NCBI RefSeq assembly: GCF_000695685.1
Contig: NZ_JFFR01000027.1
Coordinates: forward strand, 702,985 to 766,984
Origin: Vibrio fortis
Lineage (GTDB): Bacteria > Pseudomonadota > Gammaproteobacteria > Enterobacterales > Vibrionaceae
Direction of reading: 5' to 3'
DNA: 64,000 bases
This document shows, in pieces, positions 53,034-63,166 of the stretch (its first letter is position 1; every line of letters begins with the position of its first letter). The notes under the pieces were generated by a model. It was not told where the DNA came from. It made no database searches and saw only the letters and a list, made by a program, of their open reading frames with translations. The position numbers were made by a program, and so were the translations under genes.

Positions 53034-53267
53034 AAGAACCTCAATGCACAAAATAACGTAATTTAACTCGCTAATTTTGAAACACTTCACAATATTGTGC
53101 AAACATTTTCGAGCATACACACGTTCACTGAAAGGTGTTATTTCGATAAATATCAGTTACTTATTTAAAAAACACTATTTTATTAGAAGATCGAGTTTAG
53201 AGTATAGACTCAGCGATATATTTAGAAAATTAGCATATCGGATAGTATTTATATTCCGTTTGGATAT

Positions 53268-53297
53268 AAAAAAGGCCTAGCAAATGCTAAGCCTTTT
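53268..53297 (-). terminator. Terminator of the RND efflux operon
   Basis: Paired arms AAAGGCCTAGCA (53271-53282) and TGCTAAGCCTTTT (53285-53297) with one mismatch, then a T run on the minus strand past the pump gene stop. Confidence 0.75.
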
Positions 53298-53324
53298 ATT
53301 TCATGTGGTTAATCTTAATTAGCG

Positions 53325-56300
53325 TTATTCATCATCGACAGGAATAAGTTTGGTATTTCCGCCATGTGCTTTCTCACGTTTACGCTGAACGAACGCATAG
53401 AAGCCAGGGATTAGGAAGGTACCTGCTAGCAACACACATAGCAGACCACCAATCAATGAAATACCCAGTGAGTTTTGACTAACATGACCTGCACCCGCAG
53501 CGAAGATCAATGGGAAGATACCTAAGATAAACGACCAAGAGGTCATGTTCACAGCACGGAAACGTAATGTACCGCCTTTTACTGCTGCATCATCGATAGG
53601 CACGTCTTTCTCTTCACGCTCTACTTTCGCGAATTCCACAATCAAGATTGCGTTCTTCGCCGCCAGCGCTATGAGCAGAACCAGACCTATCTGCGCATAC
53701 AAGTTAAGTGGTGTGCCGGTTAGGTTAAGTGCTAAGAAGGATCCTAGCGTTGCCACTGGCACCACCAATATAATCGCAACCGGAATCGTCCAACTCTCGT
53801 ACTGCGCAACCATGAACAAGTAAATGAAGATCAGAGCCAGTGCGAACGCGAAGATAGCTTGGTTACCCGCTAGTACTTCTTGATACGCCATGCCTGTCCA
53901 CTCGTACTGGTAGCCCTGTGGAAGAACTTCTGCAGCAACACGTTCCATTGCGGCAATCGCATCACCACTTGAGTAACCCGGAGCCGGTTGACCTTGGATC
54001 ACAGCGCTGCGGTACATGTTGTAACGCCATGCAACGTCTGGTTCAAAGATCTGCTCATGCGTTACCAATGTGCTTAGTGGAATCATCTCACCTGATGAAG
54101 AACGAACGTGGAAGCGTTGCAGATCTTCCATGCTGCTGCGGTGATCACTGTCAGCTTGCATGGTTACACGGAAGTTCTTACCAAACATAGTGAAATCATT
54201 CACGTACAGAGAACCTAGGTTGCCTTGCAGTGTTTGGAAGATTTCAGACAGAGGAATACCTAGCTGCTGCGCTTTTTCGCGGTCGATGTCGACGTAGTAA
54301 TGCGGTACGTTAGCACGGAAGGTACTAAAGGTACGTGCAATCTCAGGTTGCTGGTTGGCTTTCTGAATAACATCGTCCATTACCATCGCAAGATCGCTTC
54401 GGCTACGGCCCAATGTGTCTTCTAGTACAAACTCAAAGCCAGACGCTGCGCCCATGCCCGGAACCGCCGGAGGTCCCATCGCAAACACTACCGCTTGTGG
54501 CAGTTCCATCGCAGCACGACCGTTGATTCGCTGAGAAATCGCTTGTGCTGAGTGCTCTCCATCAAGTGCATTACGCATATCCCAATCGTGCAGTTTGATA
54601 AACAGTGAAGCACCATTTGATGCGGATGCACCCGTCATGAAGGCATAGCCGTTTACCAGCGTCACACCATCAACACCTGGTTCTTGCTCAACCATTTCCA
54701 ACAAGTGCTCTGTTACTTCCTCTGTACGAGACAGAGAAGCTGCATCAGGTAATTGCACGTTGACCAGCAAGATACCCTTATCTTCCTGAGGAACGAACGC
54801 TGTTGATGTTGTCTTCGAGAAGTAAGTTACCGCTGCCAATGCCACCACGAAGAAGGTAAATAGCAGCACACCTTTCTTAACAAGGAAGCCTGCCACTTGA
54901 CCGTACTTCTTAGTTACGCTTTCTAAACCACGGTTGAATGCTTGGTACCAGCGTGCCGTGTTACCACCGCCCTGTTTGAGAACCAGAGAACACAGTGCAG
55001 GAGATAGCGTTAGTGCGTTGATAGATGAAATCACAACCGCGATACAAATAGTCAGCGCGAACTGGCGATACATAATGCCGGTGATACCCGGAAGCATGGC
55101 TACAGGAATAAATACCGCAAGCAGTACTAAGGTAGAGGTGATGATTGGTCCAGTTACCTCTTTCATCGCAATCAGTGTCGCTTTACGAGGAGAGATAGTT
55201 GGATCTTTGGCCATGGTGGTATCAACGTTCTCAATAACCAGAATCGCATCATCCACCACGATACCAATCGCGAGGATCAAACCAAACAGGGTTACCGTGT
55301 TGATGGTAAAGCCAGTCATCTGCATTACGGCAAAGGTACCAATCAAGGATACCGGAATAGCCACAACAGGGATCAAGGTGGCACGCGCACTACCCAAGAA
55401 CAGGTAAGTTACTGCGATTACCAACAAGATAGCCTCAATAAGCGTTTTAACTACACCTTTGATCGATTCAGCAACGAATACTGTGGTGTCGTAACTCGCC
55501 TCGTAGGCAACACCATCAGGGAAGTTATGGCTAAGATTTTCTAGCATCGCCATAACCGCTTTACCACTTTCAAGTGCGTTCGCATCCGACTGTAGTGACA
55601 ACGTCACGATAGAAGCATCTTGACCACGGTACTTACCGTTACCATCGTAGAACTTCTTACCAAGCTCGATACGAGCAACATCTTTCAGGTAAACCGTCGA
55701 ACCATCTTGGCTAGCGCGTAAAACGACATTCTCAAACTCGTCTGCAGTCTCTAGGCGGCCTTTGGTCACCAAGTTAAACTGAACTTCTTGAGGATTGTTG
55801 TATGGCGCGGCACCAATACGACCCGCCGCCACCTGCACGTTTTGCTCAGCCAACGCAGCATAGACATCGGTTGTCGTCAGGTTTAGGTTAGCCATCTTTT
55901 CTGGGTCTAACCAAACACGCATTGCGTATTCACCGCCACCCAATACGTTTACTTCACTGATACCGCTAACACGTGCTAGCTGGTCTTTGATATTGAGGTT
56001 AACGTAGTTGATCAGGAACTGGTCATCGTACTTACCGTTTGGTGAGTAGAAGTTCAGTACCATCAGCAGGTCTGGAGAACGCTTTTTCACCGTCACGCCG
56101 ACCATTCTTACTTCTTGCGGCAGCTTCGACTCAATTTGAGCGACACGGTTTTGGACGTTTACCTGAGCCATATCTGGGTCAGTACCGACATCAAAGGTCA
56201 CGTTTAGGTTGTAAGAACCATCATTCGCACTCTTCGATGACATGTAGATCATGTCTTCTACACCGTTAACCGAGGTTTCTATGGGGTCGGCTATCGCCTG

Positions 56301-56477
56301 TTCCACAACCTCAGCACTTGCACCTGTATAAAATGCAGAAACACTCACCGACGGTGGGCTAATTTTGGGGTACTCTGCAACGGGCAGAATGGCCAAAGAA
56401 ATCGCCCCCGCCAGTGTCAGAATAATCGAGATTACAAGGGCAAACTTAGGCCTTTGAATAAAGAAACGACTTAGCAT
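53325..56477 (-). CDS. RND multidrug efflux pump inner-membrane subunit (HAE1/AcrB-like)
   Basis: The 1050-residue protein has the AcrB layout: MLSRFFIQRPKFALVISI at the start, twelve predicted helices, the FGLILAIGIVVDDAILVIENV segment with the proton-relay Asp pair in helix 4, and PALCSLVLK. It exports drugs or bile-type compounds using the proton gradient. The adaptor gene lies 11 bp upstream in the same operon. No outer-membrane channel gene is linked, so it should share a TolC-type protein. Confidence 0.95.
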   Translation of the reverse strand: MLSRFFIQRPKFALVISIILTLAGAISLAILPVAEYPKISPPSVSVSAFYTGASAEVVEQAIADPIETSVNGVEDMIYMSSKSANDGSYNLNVTFDVGTDPDMAQVNVQNRVAQIESKLPQEVRMVGVTVKKRSPDLLMVLNFYSPNGKYDDQFLINYVNLNIKDQLARVSGISEVNVLGGGEYAMRVWLDPEKMANLNLTTTDVYAALAEQNVQVAAGRIGAAPYNNPQEVQFNLVTKGRLETADEFENVVLRASQDGSTVYLKDVARIELGKKFYDGNGKYRGQDASIVTLSLQSDANALESGKAVMAMLENLSHNFPDGVAYEASYDTTVFVAESIKGVVKTLIEAILLVIAVTYLFLGSARATLIPVVAIPVSLIGTFAVMQMTGFTINTVTLFGLILAIGIVVDDAILVIENVDTTMAKDPTISPRKATLIAMKEVTGPIITSTLVLLAVFIPVAMLPGITGIMYRQFALTICIAVVISSINALTLSPALCSLVLKQGGGNTARWYQAFNRGLESVTKKYGQVAGFLVKKGVLLFTFFVVALAAVTYFSKTTSTAFVPQEDKGILLVNVQLPDAASLSRTEEVTEHLLEMVEQEPGVDGVTLVNGYAFMTGASASNGASLFIKLHDWDMRNALDGEHSAQAISQRINGRAAMELPQAVVFAMGPPAVPGMGAASGFEFVLEDTLGRSRSDLAMVMDDVIQKANQQPEIARTFSTFRANVPHYYVDIDREKAQQLGIPLSEIFQTLQGNLGSLYVNDFTMFGKNFRVTMQADSDHRSSMEDLQRFHVRSSSGEMIPLSTLVTHEQIFEPDVAWRYNMYRSAVIQGQPAPGYSSGDAIAAMERVAAEVLPQGYQYEWTGMAYQEVLAGNQAIFAFALALIFIYLFMVAQYESWTIPVAIILVVPVATLGSFLALNLTGTPLNLYAQIGLVLLIALAAKNAILIVEFAKVEREEKDVPIDDAAVKGGTLRFRAVNMTSWSFILGIFPLIFAAGAGHVSQNSLGISLIGGLLCVLLAGTFLIPGFYAFVQRKREKAHGGNTKLIPVDDE

Positions 56478-56488
56478 ACTTGTGCCCC

Positions 56489-57628
56489 TTACTCTGCTTT
56501 CTCAGAAGCTGAAGGCTGAATACGCACTGACATTCCATTTCTTACGCGCTGTAGGCCTTGTGTGATGATCGCATCGTCTTTTTCAAGACCAGAATGAACA
56601 ATCACACCGCCTTCAACCTGACGACCCATTTCGATATTACGACGCTCTGCAACCGGAGCACCTTCCCCTTCCACCAGAACCATCACAAAATCACCTTCAA
56701 GGTCAGTTTGAACAGCGCGGCGTGGGATAGTCACAACATCGATCTCTTGCTTATCACGCAGGTTTACACGTACGTGTTGGCCTGGAAGAAGCTGTTGGTT
56801 CGGGTTATCCGCGATAGCACGCATTGCGATCGTACCTGTGTTTAGGTTGATACGGTTGCCTAAGAAATCCAACTTGCCTAGGTGCTCAAACGCTTCACCG
56901 TTCTCTAAAACAATTTGTACTTCAACGCGGTCTTTATCGCTGCTGCCATCGCCTTCAATGCGATCCATACCTAGCGCTAAGCGCTCACGTTCACTAATGC
57001 TAAATGCAGCATGAACAGGGTCTAGACTTACCAATGTGGTTAATACACCAGAAGATGGAGAAACAAGGTCACCGGTGCTCACTTTGCTATCGCTAATACG
57101 GCCTGCAAACGGCGCTTCGATGCGAGTGTGAGAAAGTTGAACGTTAGCTGAGTTTAGTTGAGCTTGGTTTGCTTCAAGTTGTGCCTGAGCACCTAGCAGA
57201 GCAGCAGTAAGAGCATCGAATTCCGATTGAGAGATGCTGCCTTTAGGAAGTAGGTTTTTACCGCGATTGAAATCTAATTCGGCCTTTTTAAGGTTGGCAT
57301 TCGCTTGCGCTACCGACGCTTTTGCACTCGCTACTTGTGCTTCAAAAGAAGAAGGCTCAATGGTGTAAAGCAACTGACCTTTCTCAACCATTTGTCCTTC
57401 TTTGAAATGACGGTTTTGAAGGTAGCCCGATACTTGAGCCGTAATCGCTGTATCTTCTACAGCTTCAATACGACCAATATAAGACTTGCTTTGTTGGTGA
57501 GGAATAACATTAACATCCTGTACTGCTACGAGAGGTAAAGGCGCTTGTTGGGCGTTTTGGGCATCTTGCCCACAGCCGACAAGGATCATAGAGCTGGCCA
57601 GAGCGGTCAGGAGTAGCTTTTTACGCAT
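56489..57628 (-). CDS. RND efflux periplasmic adaptor lipoprotein
   Basis: The 379-residue protein starts at the ATG at 57628, which gives a lipoprotein signal (lipobox ILVGC, Cys near residue 19). A longer frame to 57709 would add 27 unlikely residues. It has the HlyD/AcrA pattern: GYLQNRHFKEGQMVEKGQLLYTI (lipoyl), coiled-coil hairpin, and APFAGRISDSKVSTGDLVSP. It bridges the pump to an outer-membrane channel. No local TetR regulator gene is found. Confidence 0.93.
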   Translation of the reverse strand: MRKKLLLTALASSMILVGCGQDAQNAQQAPLPLVAVQDVNVIPHQQSKSYIGRIEAVEDTAITAQVSGYLQNRHFKEGQMVEKGQLLYTIEPSSFEAQVASAKASVAQANANLKKAELDFNRGKNLLPKGSISQSEFDALTAALLGAQAQLEANQAQLNSANVQLSHTRIEAPFAGRISDSKVSTGDLVSPSSGVLTTLVSLDPVHAAFSISERERLALGMDRIEGDGSSDKDRVEVQIVLENGEAFEHLGKLDFLGNRINLNTGTIAMRAIADNPNQQLLPGQHVRVNLRDKQEIDVVTIPRRAVQTDLEGDFVMVLVEGEGAPVAERRNIEMGRQVEGGVIVHSGLEKDDAIITQGLQRVRNGMSVRIQPSASEKAE

Positions 57629-57889
57629 TGGTATACCGTCGCTAGTTAAAAATAGAACAGTATAAAAATCTACGTAACACAATTGCGACGATTGTCCGAG
57701 GAATATCAATTATTACCAGCCAAAATGTTTCAACTTGTAAATAGCAACTTGATGCACATAAATAGCTTACAATTGCGCTACATTTTTCCTGAAAATCTTA
57801 GGCTTAGGCTTTTAGTCTGACAGGATATTGTCTAACATGATGACTCTTCATATCTAAAATTTGTCTTATACATCGTTAAGGTAATGTAC

Positions 57890-58333
57890 ATGATTTCAAA
57901 ATGGGCTAAGCGTTTTTACCAAATGGCAGAGTTGGTCGGCTCATGGAGCAAGGACCCGTCAACTCAAGTAGGTGCCGTAATTACCAAACATAACCGCATT
58001 GTGTCTGTCGGCTTTAATGGATACCCACATGGCGTATCAGATAGTGCCGACACAGATGAGCGCGAGATGAAATATCTGAAGACACTGCACGCAGAAGAGA
58101 ACGCAATTCTGTTCGCTAAGCGAGATCTGGATGGTTGTGAAATCTGGGTAACACACTTCCCGTGTCCGAATTGTGCTGCAAAGATCATTCAAACGGGTAT
58201 CTCTGCGGTTCACTGCCCAGCACAAAGTGAAGACTTTTTGTCACGCTGGGGCGACAAGATCAAAGTCAGCCAAGACATGTTTGAGCAAGCTGGCGTGCAG
58301 GTTGATTGGTTACCAGTAGAAGAACTCTCTTAA
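57890..58333 (+). CDS. Deoxycytidylate deaminase-like protein
   Basis: The 147-residue protein has the zinc deaminase signature HAEENAI and PCPNCAAKII, with KDPSTQVGAVI and GFNGYP near the start, as in dCMP deaminases. It would convert dCMP to dUMP for thymidylate synthesis. The start at 57890 has AAGG eight bases upstream; an ATG two codons earlier is too close to that site. It is monocistronic and ends at a strong terminator. Confidence 0.9.
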   Translation: MISKWAKRFYQMAELVGSWSKDPSTQVGAVITKHNRIVSVGFNGYPHGVSDSADTDEREMKYLKTLHAEENAILFAKRDLDGCEIWVTHFPCPNCAAKIIQTGISAVHCPAQSEDFLSRWGDKIKVSQDMFEQAGVQVDWLPVEELS

Positions 58334-58380
58334 CCAATAACCCAAAAACTTATTCGTTTATATAGCGAATGCATTAATAC

Positions 58381-58418
58381 AAAAAAGCCGATAACAGTTC
58401 GCTGTTATCGGCTTTTTT
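58381..58418. terminator. Strong bidirectional terminator with UUCG loop
   Basis: 17-bp arms (58381-58397 and 58402-58418) close on a TTCG tetraloop, with A/T runs on both sides. It separates the deaminase from the converging mechanosensitive channel gene. Confidence 0.95.
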
Positions 58419-58451
58419 ATTGTTTATTGTTCAATGAACAGAGAGCGGAAA

Positions 58452-59294
58452 TTACTCCTTGTCTGGAAACGCTTGAGCATAGCTTTCCATAAAGTCGCGA
58501 CGAATCTCCTGCTCTAGATGAGAAGCTTGTTCTGTCGGACAGAAAATCATGAAGTGCACCACTTGCTCACCGGTTGCCCCACTCGTCACATGAATGTGCG
58601 GCTCTGAACCGGGAAGATCTACCCCAGCATGACGCTCGATCACAGCATTGTAACGGCGAGCGACTTCAATAAAGTCCTCACTGTGCGCTTCGATCTGTTT
58701 GATCAATCCTGGAATCAGCGGGTACAAATTAACGAAATCTTTCACCACAATAGAAAAATCGTGGTAAACATAGCGCTTCATAAAGTTGAGGTTCTTTACC
58801 GGGTAAGTAAAAAACATACTGTTAGGTAGCGTGGCTGTTTTACCTGTGTAGTGATATTGCCCGTGGTACAGGTCAATTTCCTGAATCACTGTCGCCATCA
58901 TGTTGTGCTCAATCACCTCACCGCTGATCTTACCGACTTCAATCCAATCACCAATACGAAAAGAGCGTGAGCTTGCTCTTTGAATAGAACCGGTAAAACA
59001 GAGGATGATCTCTTTCGATGCCACAACGATCGCCACCGCAATCGCAGTTAACGATAGCGCGAACTCACTAATTTCCGACTGCCAAAGTATGAATAGCGTG
59101 ATTACTATGAAGGCAAAGGTGCCATTCTTAGTACGAGACATCCAGTTACGCTGATCTTCAGAGAGAAAGGCAACATCACCTCTGATTTGAGACAGTGTGA
59201 TTCGGCGAATAATTAAAACAACAGCGATGATTAGCGCACTGAACAAGCCTTTGTGCGCCAATAAGAAATCAATCACTTGCCACATTTTTTCCAT
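58452..59294 (-). CDS. MscS-family mechanosensitive ion channel
   Basis: The 280-residue protein has three to four hydrophobic helices in its first 110 residues, then the MscS beta domain (SFRIGDWIEVGKISGEVIEHNMMATVIQEID, TATLPNSMFFTYPVKNLN). MscS channels open under membrane tension during osmotic downshock. AAGGAAG precedes the ATG. It sits downstream of the DM13 gene with a terminator between. Confidence 0.88.
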   Translation of the reverse strand: MEKMWQVIDFLLAHKGLFSALIIAVVLIIRRITLSQIRGDVAFLSEDQRNWMSRTKNGTFAFIVITLFILWQSEISEFALSLTAIAVAIVVASKEIILCFTGSIQRASSRSFRIGDWIEVGKISGEVIEHNMMATVIQEIDLYHGQYHYTGKTATLPNSMFFTYPVKNLNFMKRYVYHDFSIVVKDFVNLYPLIPGLIKQIEAHSEDFIEVARRYNAVIERHAGVDLPGSEPHIHVTSGATGEQVVHFMIFCPTEQASHLEQEIRRDFMESYAQAFPDKE

Positions 59295-59331
59295 TACAAC
59301 TTCCTTTGGAATGATGATGACTTAACCTAAC

Positions 59332-59360
59332 AAAAGCGCCCATTTACTGAGCGCTTTTAT
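59332..59360 (-). terminator. Terminator of the DM13 gene
   Basis: Arms AAAAGCGC (59332-59339) and GCGCTTTT (59351-59358), reading into T residues on the minus strand just after the DM13 stop. Confidence 0.6.
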
Positions 59361-59387
59361 TAGTTAAAAACGGCTTTGTTTAGGCTA

Positions 59388-59855
59388 TCATTTTATTTTT
59401 GCAGAAGTAATAAACTCGCCAAAAGTTTCACACCAAATCACAACCGTATCGTACTGGGTGAGATCTGTCCCTTGAGGTAGATTCAACATAAAGCGGTCAA
59501 AGGTTTTTACATCGCCCACTTTCAGCATTGTTGACTTAAGCTCATTAAAAGCAACTTCAGTTTCAACATAACTCGGCGACAGATAGAGTTTATAGTCTGG
59601 CCCCGGAGCGAGTTCACCCTCAAAAGCTATAGCGTCCTCAGTAATGGAGACAATCCCCTCTCCCCAATGAAGAAAATCACTGTCTTGGCGATCTTTAGTA
59701 AACTCGCCACTCAGCACCGCTTTCTCTGTTACCGCTTGCACTGAATTGACCGACGGTGACTCAGGTTCAATCAAAATAGGTAACGCATATACCCCTAGCC
59801 CAAAACCAAAAGCACCCACAGCAAGGTGGGTGCAGAGTAGAATTAATTTTCTCAT
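59388..59855 (-). CDS. DM13-domain exported protein
   Basis: The 155-residue protein has an N-terminal membrane helix or signal anchor (about 4-28). A DM13 domain follows (about 45-155) with GEGIVSITEDAIAFEGELAPGPDYKLYLSP, FMLNLPQGTDLTQYDTVVIWCETFGEF; the Cys in VIWCETF is the family hallmark. The domain's reaction is not well established. It has a good ribosome site (GGGAG). It stands alone between pepT and mscS. Confidence 0.85.
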   Translation of the reverse strand: MRKLILLCTHLAVGAFGFGLGVYALPILIEPESPSVNSVQAVTEKAVLSGEFTKDRQDSDFLHWGEGIVSITEDAIAFEGELAPGPDYKLYLSPSYVETEVAFNELKSTMLKVGDVKTFDRFMLNLPQGTDLTQYDTVVIWCETFGEFITSAKIK

Positions 59856-59933
59856 CGCTTACTCCCTTATACTTATGGAAAGTATTAATGAATACTCTCT
59901 AAAATACAAAGGGATAAAGCATTAATTCCTATC

Positions 59934-61166
59934 TTATTTTTGATAATGTGTAGCAGTATTTTGAGATAGCTCTACGATCACTTTCACAGCCAGTTCCATA
60001 CCCTGAACAGTAATGAACTCATGAATACCGTGGAAGTTGTAACCGCCGGTGAAAATATTCGGGCATGGTAACCCCATAAATGAGAGTCTCGCACCATCCG
60101 TACCGCCACGAATTGGTTTAATCATAGGCTCAACGTCGCAAGTGATCATCGCCTGTTTGGCCAATTCGATAATGTGCTGATGCGGCTCAACCATCTCTTT
60201 CATGTTGAAATAGCTATCAGTAAGCACAAGCTCTACACTGCCTTTCTCTAAACGACTATTTAGCTCATCAACTTTTTGTTGCATGAAGGCTTTACGTTCC
60301 TCTACGCCCTCGCGCTCAAAGTCACGAATGATGTAGCCTAGCTCCGAGCGCGCGACGCCCATCTCCGCTGATTTAAGGTGATAGAAACCTTCATAGCCCT
60401 CGGTGCATTCAGGTGTCTCTTCCGTTGGCATCATCAGTTGAAACTGTGCTGCGATGTTCATCGCATTGACCATCTTGCCTTTCGCTGTGCCCGGGTGAAC
60501 ATTGACGCCATGACAGATAACATCAGCACTTGATGCGTTAAAGTTCTCAAATTCCAGCTCGCCTACAGGGCCACCATCAATGGTATAAGCCCACTCAGCA
60601 CCAAACTTTTCAACGTTGAACAGATCAGCGCCACGTCCAATCTCTTCATCAGGCGTGAAACCGATACAAATATCACCGTGTTTCAATTCAGGGTTAGCTT
60701 TTAGGTAAGCGATAGCCGTGATGATTTCAGCAATACCTGCTTTATTGTCCGCACCAAGCAACGTCGTTCCGTCAGTTGTAATCAAGTCATGACCGTGCAG
60801 TGCGTTGAGATCTGAGTACTGCTCTGGGTCTAAACACTCGCCACTGCTACCTAGTTGTACTACGCCACCTTGATAGTCACGTATTAATTGTGGCGCGACA
60901 TTGGCACCCGATGCATCTGGTGCGGTATCCATATGGGCAACGAAGCCGATCGCTGGCACTGAATAATCAACATTCGACGGTAGCTTGGCCATCAGGTAAC
61001 CATTACAATCTAGGCTGACATCACTAAGTCCTAGTGCAATCAACTCTTCCTTTAACGCCTCTGCAAAGGTCATTTGACCGCTAGAGCTAGGGCACTGGGT
61101 ATTCGAAGGGTTAGACTGAGTATCAAAGGTCACGTACTTAAGAAAACGTTCAACTAACTGTTCCAT
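59934..61166 (-). CDS. pepT: Peptidase T (tripeptidase)
   Basis: The 410-residue protein is full-length PepT, a zinc M20 aminotripeptidase. Metal and catalytic motifs are AHMDTAPDASG, LLGADNKAG, PDEEIGRGAD, TIDGGPVGE and GGYNFHG. It releases N-terminal residues from tripeptides in the cytosol. The upstream gap has several short inverted repeats, including ATCATTT/AAATGAT at 61312-61332, that could be regulator sites. Confidence 0.97.
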   Translation of the reverse strand: MEQLVERFLKYVTFDTQSNPSNTQCPSSSGQMTFAEALKEELIALGLSDVSLDCNGYLMAKLPSNVDYSVPAIGFVAHMDTAPDASGANVAPQLIRDYQGGVVQLGSSGECLDPEQYSDLNALHGHDLITTDGTTLLGADNKAGIAEIITAIAYLKANPELKHGDICIGFTPDEEIGRGADLFNVEKFGAEWAYTIDGGPVGELEFENFNASSADVICHGVNVHPGTAKGKMVNAMNIAAQFQLMMPTEETPECTEGYEGFYHLKSAEMGVARSELGYIIRDFEREGVEERKAFMQQKVDELNSRLEKGSVELVLTDSYFNMKEMVEPHQHIIELAKQAMITCDVEPMIKPIRGGTDGARLSFMGLPCPNIFTGGYNFHGIHEFITVQGMELAVKVIVELSQNTATHYQK

Positions 61167-61514
61167 AACTTGTTCTCACCATGGATTTAACTAACTGATT
61201 CATCAACACAATTATGATTCGAATAGACTAAGATTTGAGAAAGGTAGTCTTGAAGATGTTGATGTGTGAACGCTCATCTTACGCCCCTAAAGGATGAGCA
61301 ATTTGCTCTAAATCATTTTTCTGCGAAATGATCAGAGCTTCCTATACTTGAAATTAGAGGGTTTCGTCAGTTACTTATTGCAAGAGGATGATAAACCGTC
61401 GTTTTGTTCTCATTCTACGCCCTCCGCTCTCAGCCTAAAAAAAGAACAAAATGGATGATGATCACAGTTTATCCTTCGAGCAAACTATGTCATACGTTAC
61501 ATGAGGGTTCGATT
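61167..61514. promoter_or_regulatory. Intergenic region with stacked inverted repeats
   Basis: This 348-bp gap lies between pepT and the 46-aa gene. It contains GCTCATC/GATGAGC (61272-61300), ATCATTT/AAATGAT (61312-61332) and a perfect 9-bp pair TTTTGTTCT/AGAACAAAA (61402-61410 and 61443-61451). No convincing promoter boxes were found. Confidence 0.4.
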
Positions 61515-61655
61515 ATGACTATCAATAAGTACTTTGTTTTTGCTCCTCAAGCGACTGAGGAACAAGTTAAAACGGCATCGACAGACAAAGAATCTCAAAG
61601 ACTGGAAGCTTTAAGACAGGTTCAACAACAAGGTGGCATGAGCGCAGAGGACTAA
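61515..61655 (+). CDS. Small protein of 46 residues, unknown function
   Basis: The start at 61515 has GAGGG seven bases upstream; the frame is open to 61404 but the earlier part looks non-coding. The product is soluble and charged, with a Gln-rich helical middle (EALRQVQQQGGM) and no signal or membrane segment. I do not recognise a family. Confidence 0.55.
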   Translation: MTINKYFVFAPQATEEQVKTASTDKESQRLEALRQVQQQGGMSAED

Positions 61656-61949
61656 AATCGGTCCAAACCAATCATTCACTTAGAGCCGTATCACGCCCTG
61701 ACTTCTCCACGCAGGGCGTTAGCCTCCCAACTTCCTACCTTGACCTAAGCATCCTTTTCTCCGGATTCAATACCGTACACTTGTATCCACTCTGCGCTTC
61801 ATTCAAGCGTTCTATACATAGTTAAAAACCGTACCCGAACGTGTTTTTTTATGTTACTAATTTGTATTCCAACTCACGCCACTCGCGATTTATTTTTCGT
61901 CAAAACTCTCATCTGCGGTGGACGTATAACAATAGGAATCCAGTAACCA

Positions 61950-63002
61950 ATGGAATATTCAAAGTTAGGAAGCAGCCAAATTCCAGTTTCTCGCGTCTGT
62001 CTTGGAAGCATGACATGGGGCCTGCAAAATACTCAACAGCAAGCCGACCAACAGATCGAGTACGCACTTAGCCAAGGGATTAACTTCATCGATACCGCTG
62101 AAATGTACGCGGTTCCGCCTTCTCCTGAGACTTACGGCAAAACTGAAGAGATTATTGGCGACTGGTTATCACGCAACCCTCAACGCCGTGGCGAACTGAT
62201 CATCGCAACCAAGATTGCCGGTGCAGGCTTACCTTGGGTTCGTGGTGGCGGCCCTATTACTGGTGAAGCGGTAATTGCCGCTGTCGATGCGTCATTGAAG
62301 CGACTCAACACAGATTATATCGACCTCTACCAACTGCATTGGCCAAACCGCACAACACCGCATTTTGGTAAGCATTTCCCAGGTCACATTTCGTTTAGTG
62401 ATATTGATCGCCAAAAACACGAAAACCAAATGCTGGAGATCCTTCAGGCACTAGCAAGCTGCATTAAAGCAGGCAAGATTCGTCACTGCGGTCTGTCTGA
62501 CGACACAACTTGGGGGATTAATACCTATCTCAAGTTGAGTGAAAAACACGACCTACCACGCATGGTGTCGATTCAAAATGAGTTCAGCCTACTACACGCA
62601 AAAGATTGGCCATATTTGATTGAAAACTGTGTTCATGAAGACGTCGCTTACCTACCATGGTCGCCACTGGCAGCAGGTATGCTGAGTGGTAAGTACATTG
62701 ATGGAGCGCGCCCTGCGGGCAGTCGTTGGACATACATGCAGCGTAAAGGCATTTTCCGTGACACTGAAATCGCTAACTCGGCAGTGAAAGAGTACGTGGA
62801 AGTGGCGAAAACCCATGGCTTTACTCCAAGCCAACTTGCTCTAGCATGGTGTAACCAAGTTGATGGTGTTACATCGACGATTATCGGTGCAACGAATCTA
62901 GACCAGTTAAAAGAAAATGTGGCGGCGTTCAGTAAGCCTCTGTCGGAAGAAGTGTTAGCTGATATCAACACCGTATTTAGACGCTATCCAGTACCGTACT
63001 AA
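61950..63002 (+). CDS. tas: NADP(H)-dependent aldo-keto reductase (Tas-like)
   Basis: The 350-residue protein is close to E. coli Tas. Landmarks are GSMTWGLQNTQQQA, INFIDTAEMYAVPP (catalytic Asp and Tyr), DLYQLHWPNRTT (catalytic His) and SIQNEFSLL. It should reduce aldehydes or ketones with NADPH in the cytosol. A gap of 294 bp lies before it with a stem at 61693-61719 lacking a T run. It is followed by its own terminator. Confidence 0.93.
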   Translation: MEYSKLGSSQIPVSRVCLGSMTWGLQNTQQQADQQIEYALSQGINFIDTAEMYAVPPSPETYGKTEEIIGDWLSRNPQRRGELIIATKIAGAGLPWVRGGGPITGEAVIAAVDASLKRLNTDYIDLYQLHWPNRTTPHFGKHFPGHISFSDIDRQKHENQMLEILQALASCIKAGKIRHCGLSDDTTWGINTYLKLSEKHDLPRMVSIQNEFSLLHAKDWPYLIENCVHEDVAYLPWSPLAAGMLSGKYIDGARPAGSRWTYMQRKGIFRDTEIANSAVKEYVEVAKTHGFTPSQLALAWCNQVDGVTSTIIGATNLDQLKENVAAFSKPLSEEVLADINTVFRRYPVPY

Positions 63003-63052
63003 TTCACGGTCACGCCACCTTATGTGGTGATAACAAGACCAAACTAAAACAT

Positions 63053-63082
63053 AAAGCGCATCGAAAGGTGCGCTTTTGTTTT
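63053..63082 (+). terminator. Terminator of the tas-like gene
   Basis: Arms AAAGCGCATC (63053-63062) and GGTGCGCTTT (63067-63076) close on a GAAA loop, with T residues following on the plus strand. Confidence 0.8.
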
Positions 63083-63111
63083 TAATCTCGTGAGCATTTC
63101 ACTCTCCCACT

Positions 63112-63139
63112 TTGTGTTCCTTAACCTTTGCTCTATAAT
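63112..63139 (+). promoter_or_regulatory. Sigma-70 promoter of the methyltransferase gene
   Basis: A perfect -10 box TATAAT (63134-63139) lies 16 bp after TTGTGT (63112-63117), 28 bp before the start codon. Confidence 0.5.
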
Positions 63140-63166
63140 GCGCGGGCTTATATCTAGGATAAAAAC

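Noticed and set aside
54934..55407. 157-codon frame opposite the RND pump
   Set aside because: Antisense shadow of transmembrane coding sequence; no support.
61693..61719. GC-rich stem ACGCCCTG/CAGGGCGT after the 46-aa gene
   Set aside because: It has no T run after the stem on either strand, so it is not called an intrinsic terminator.
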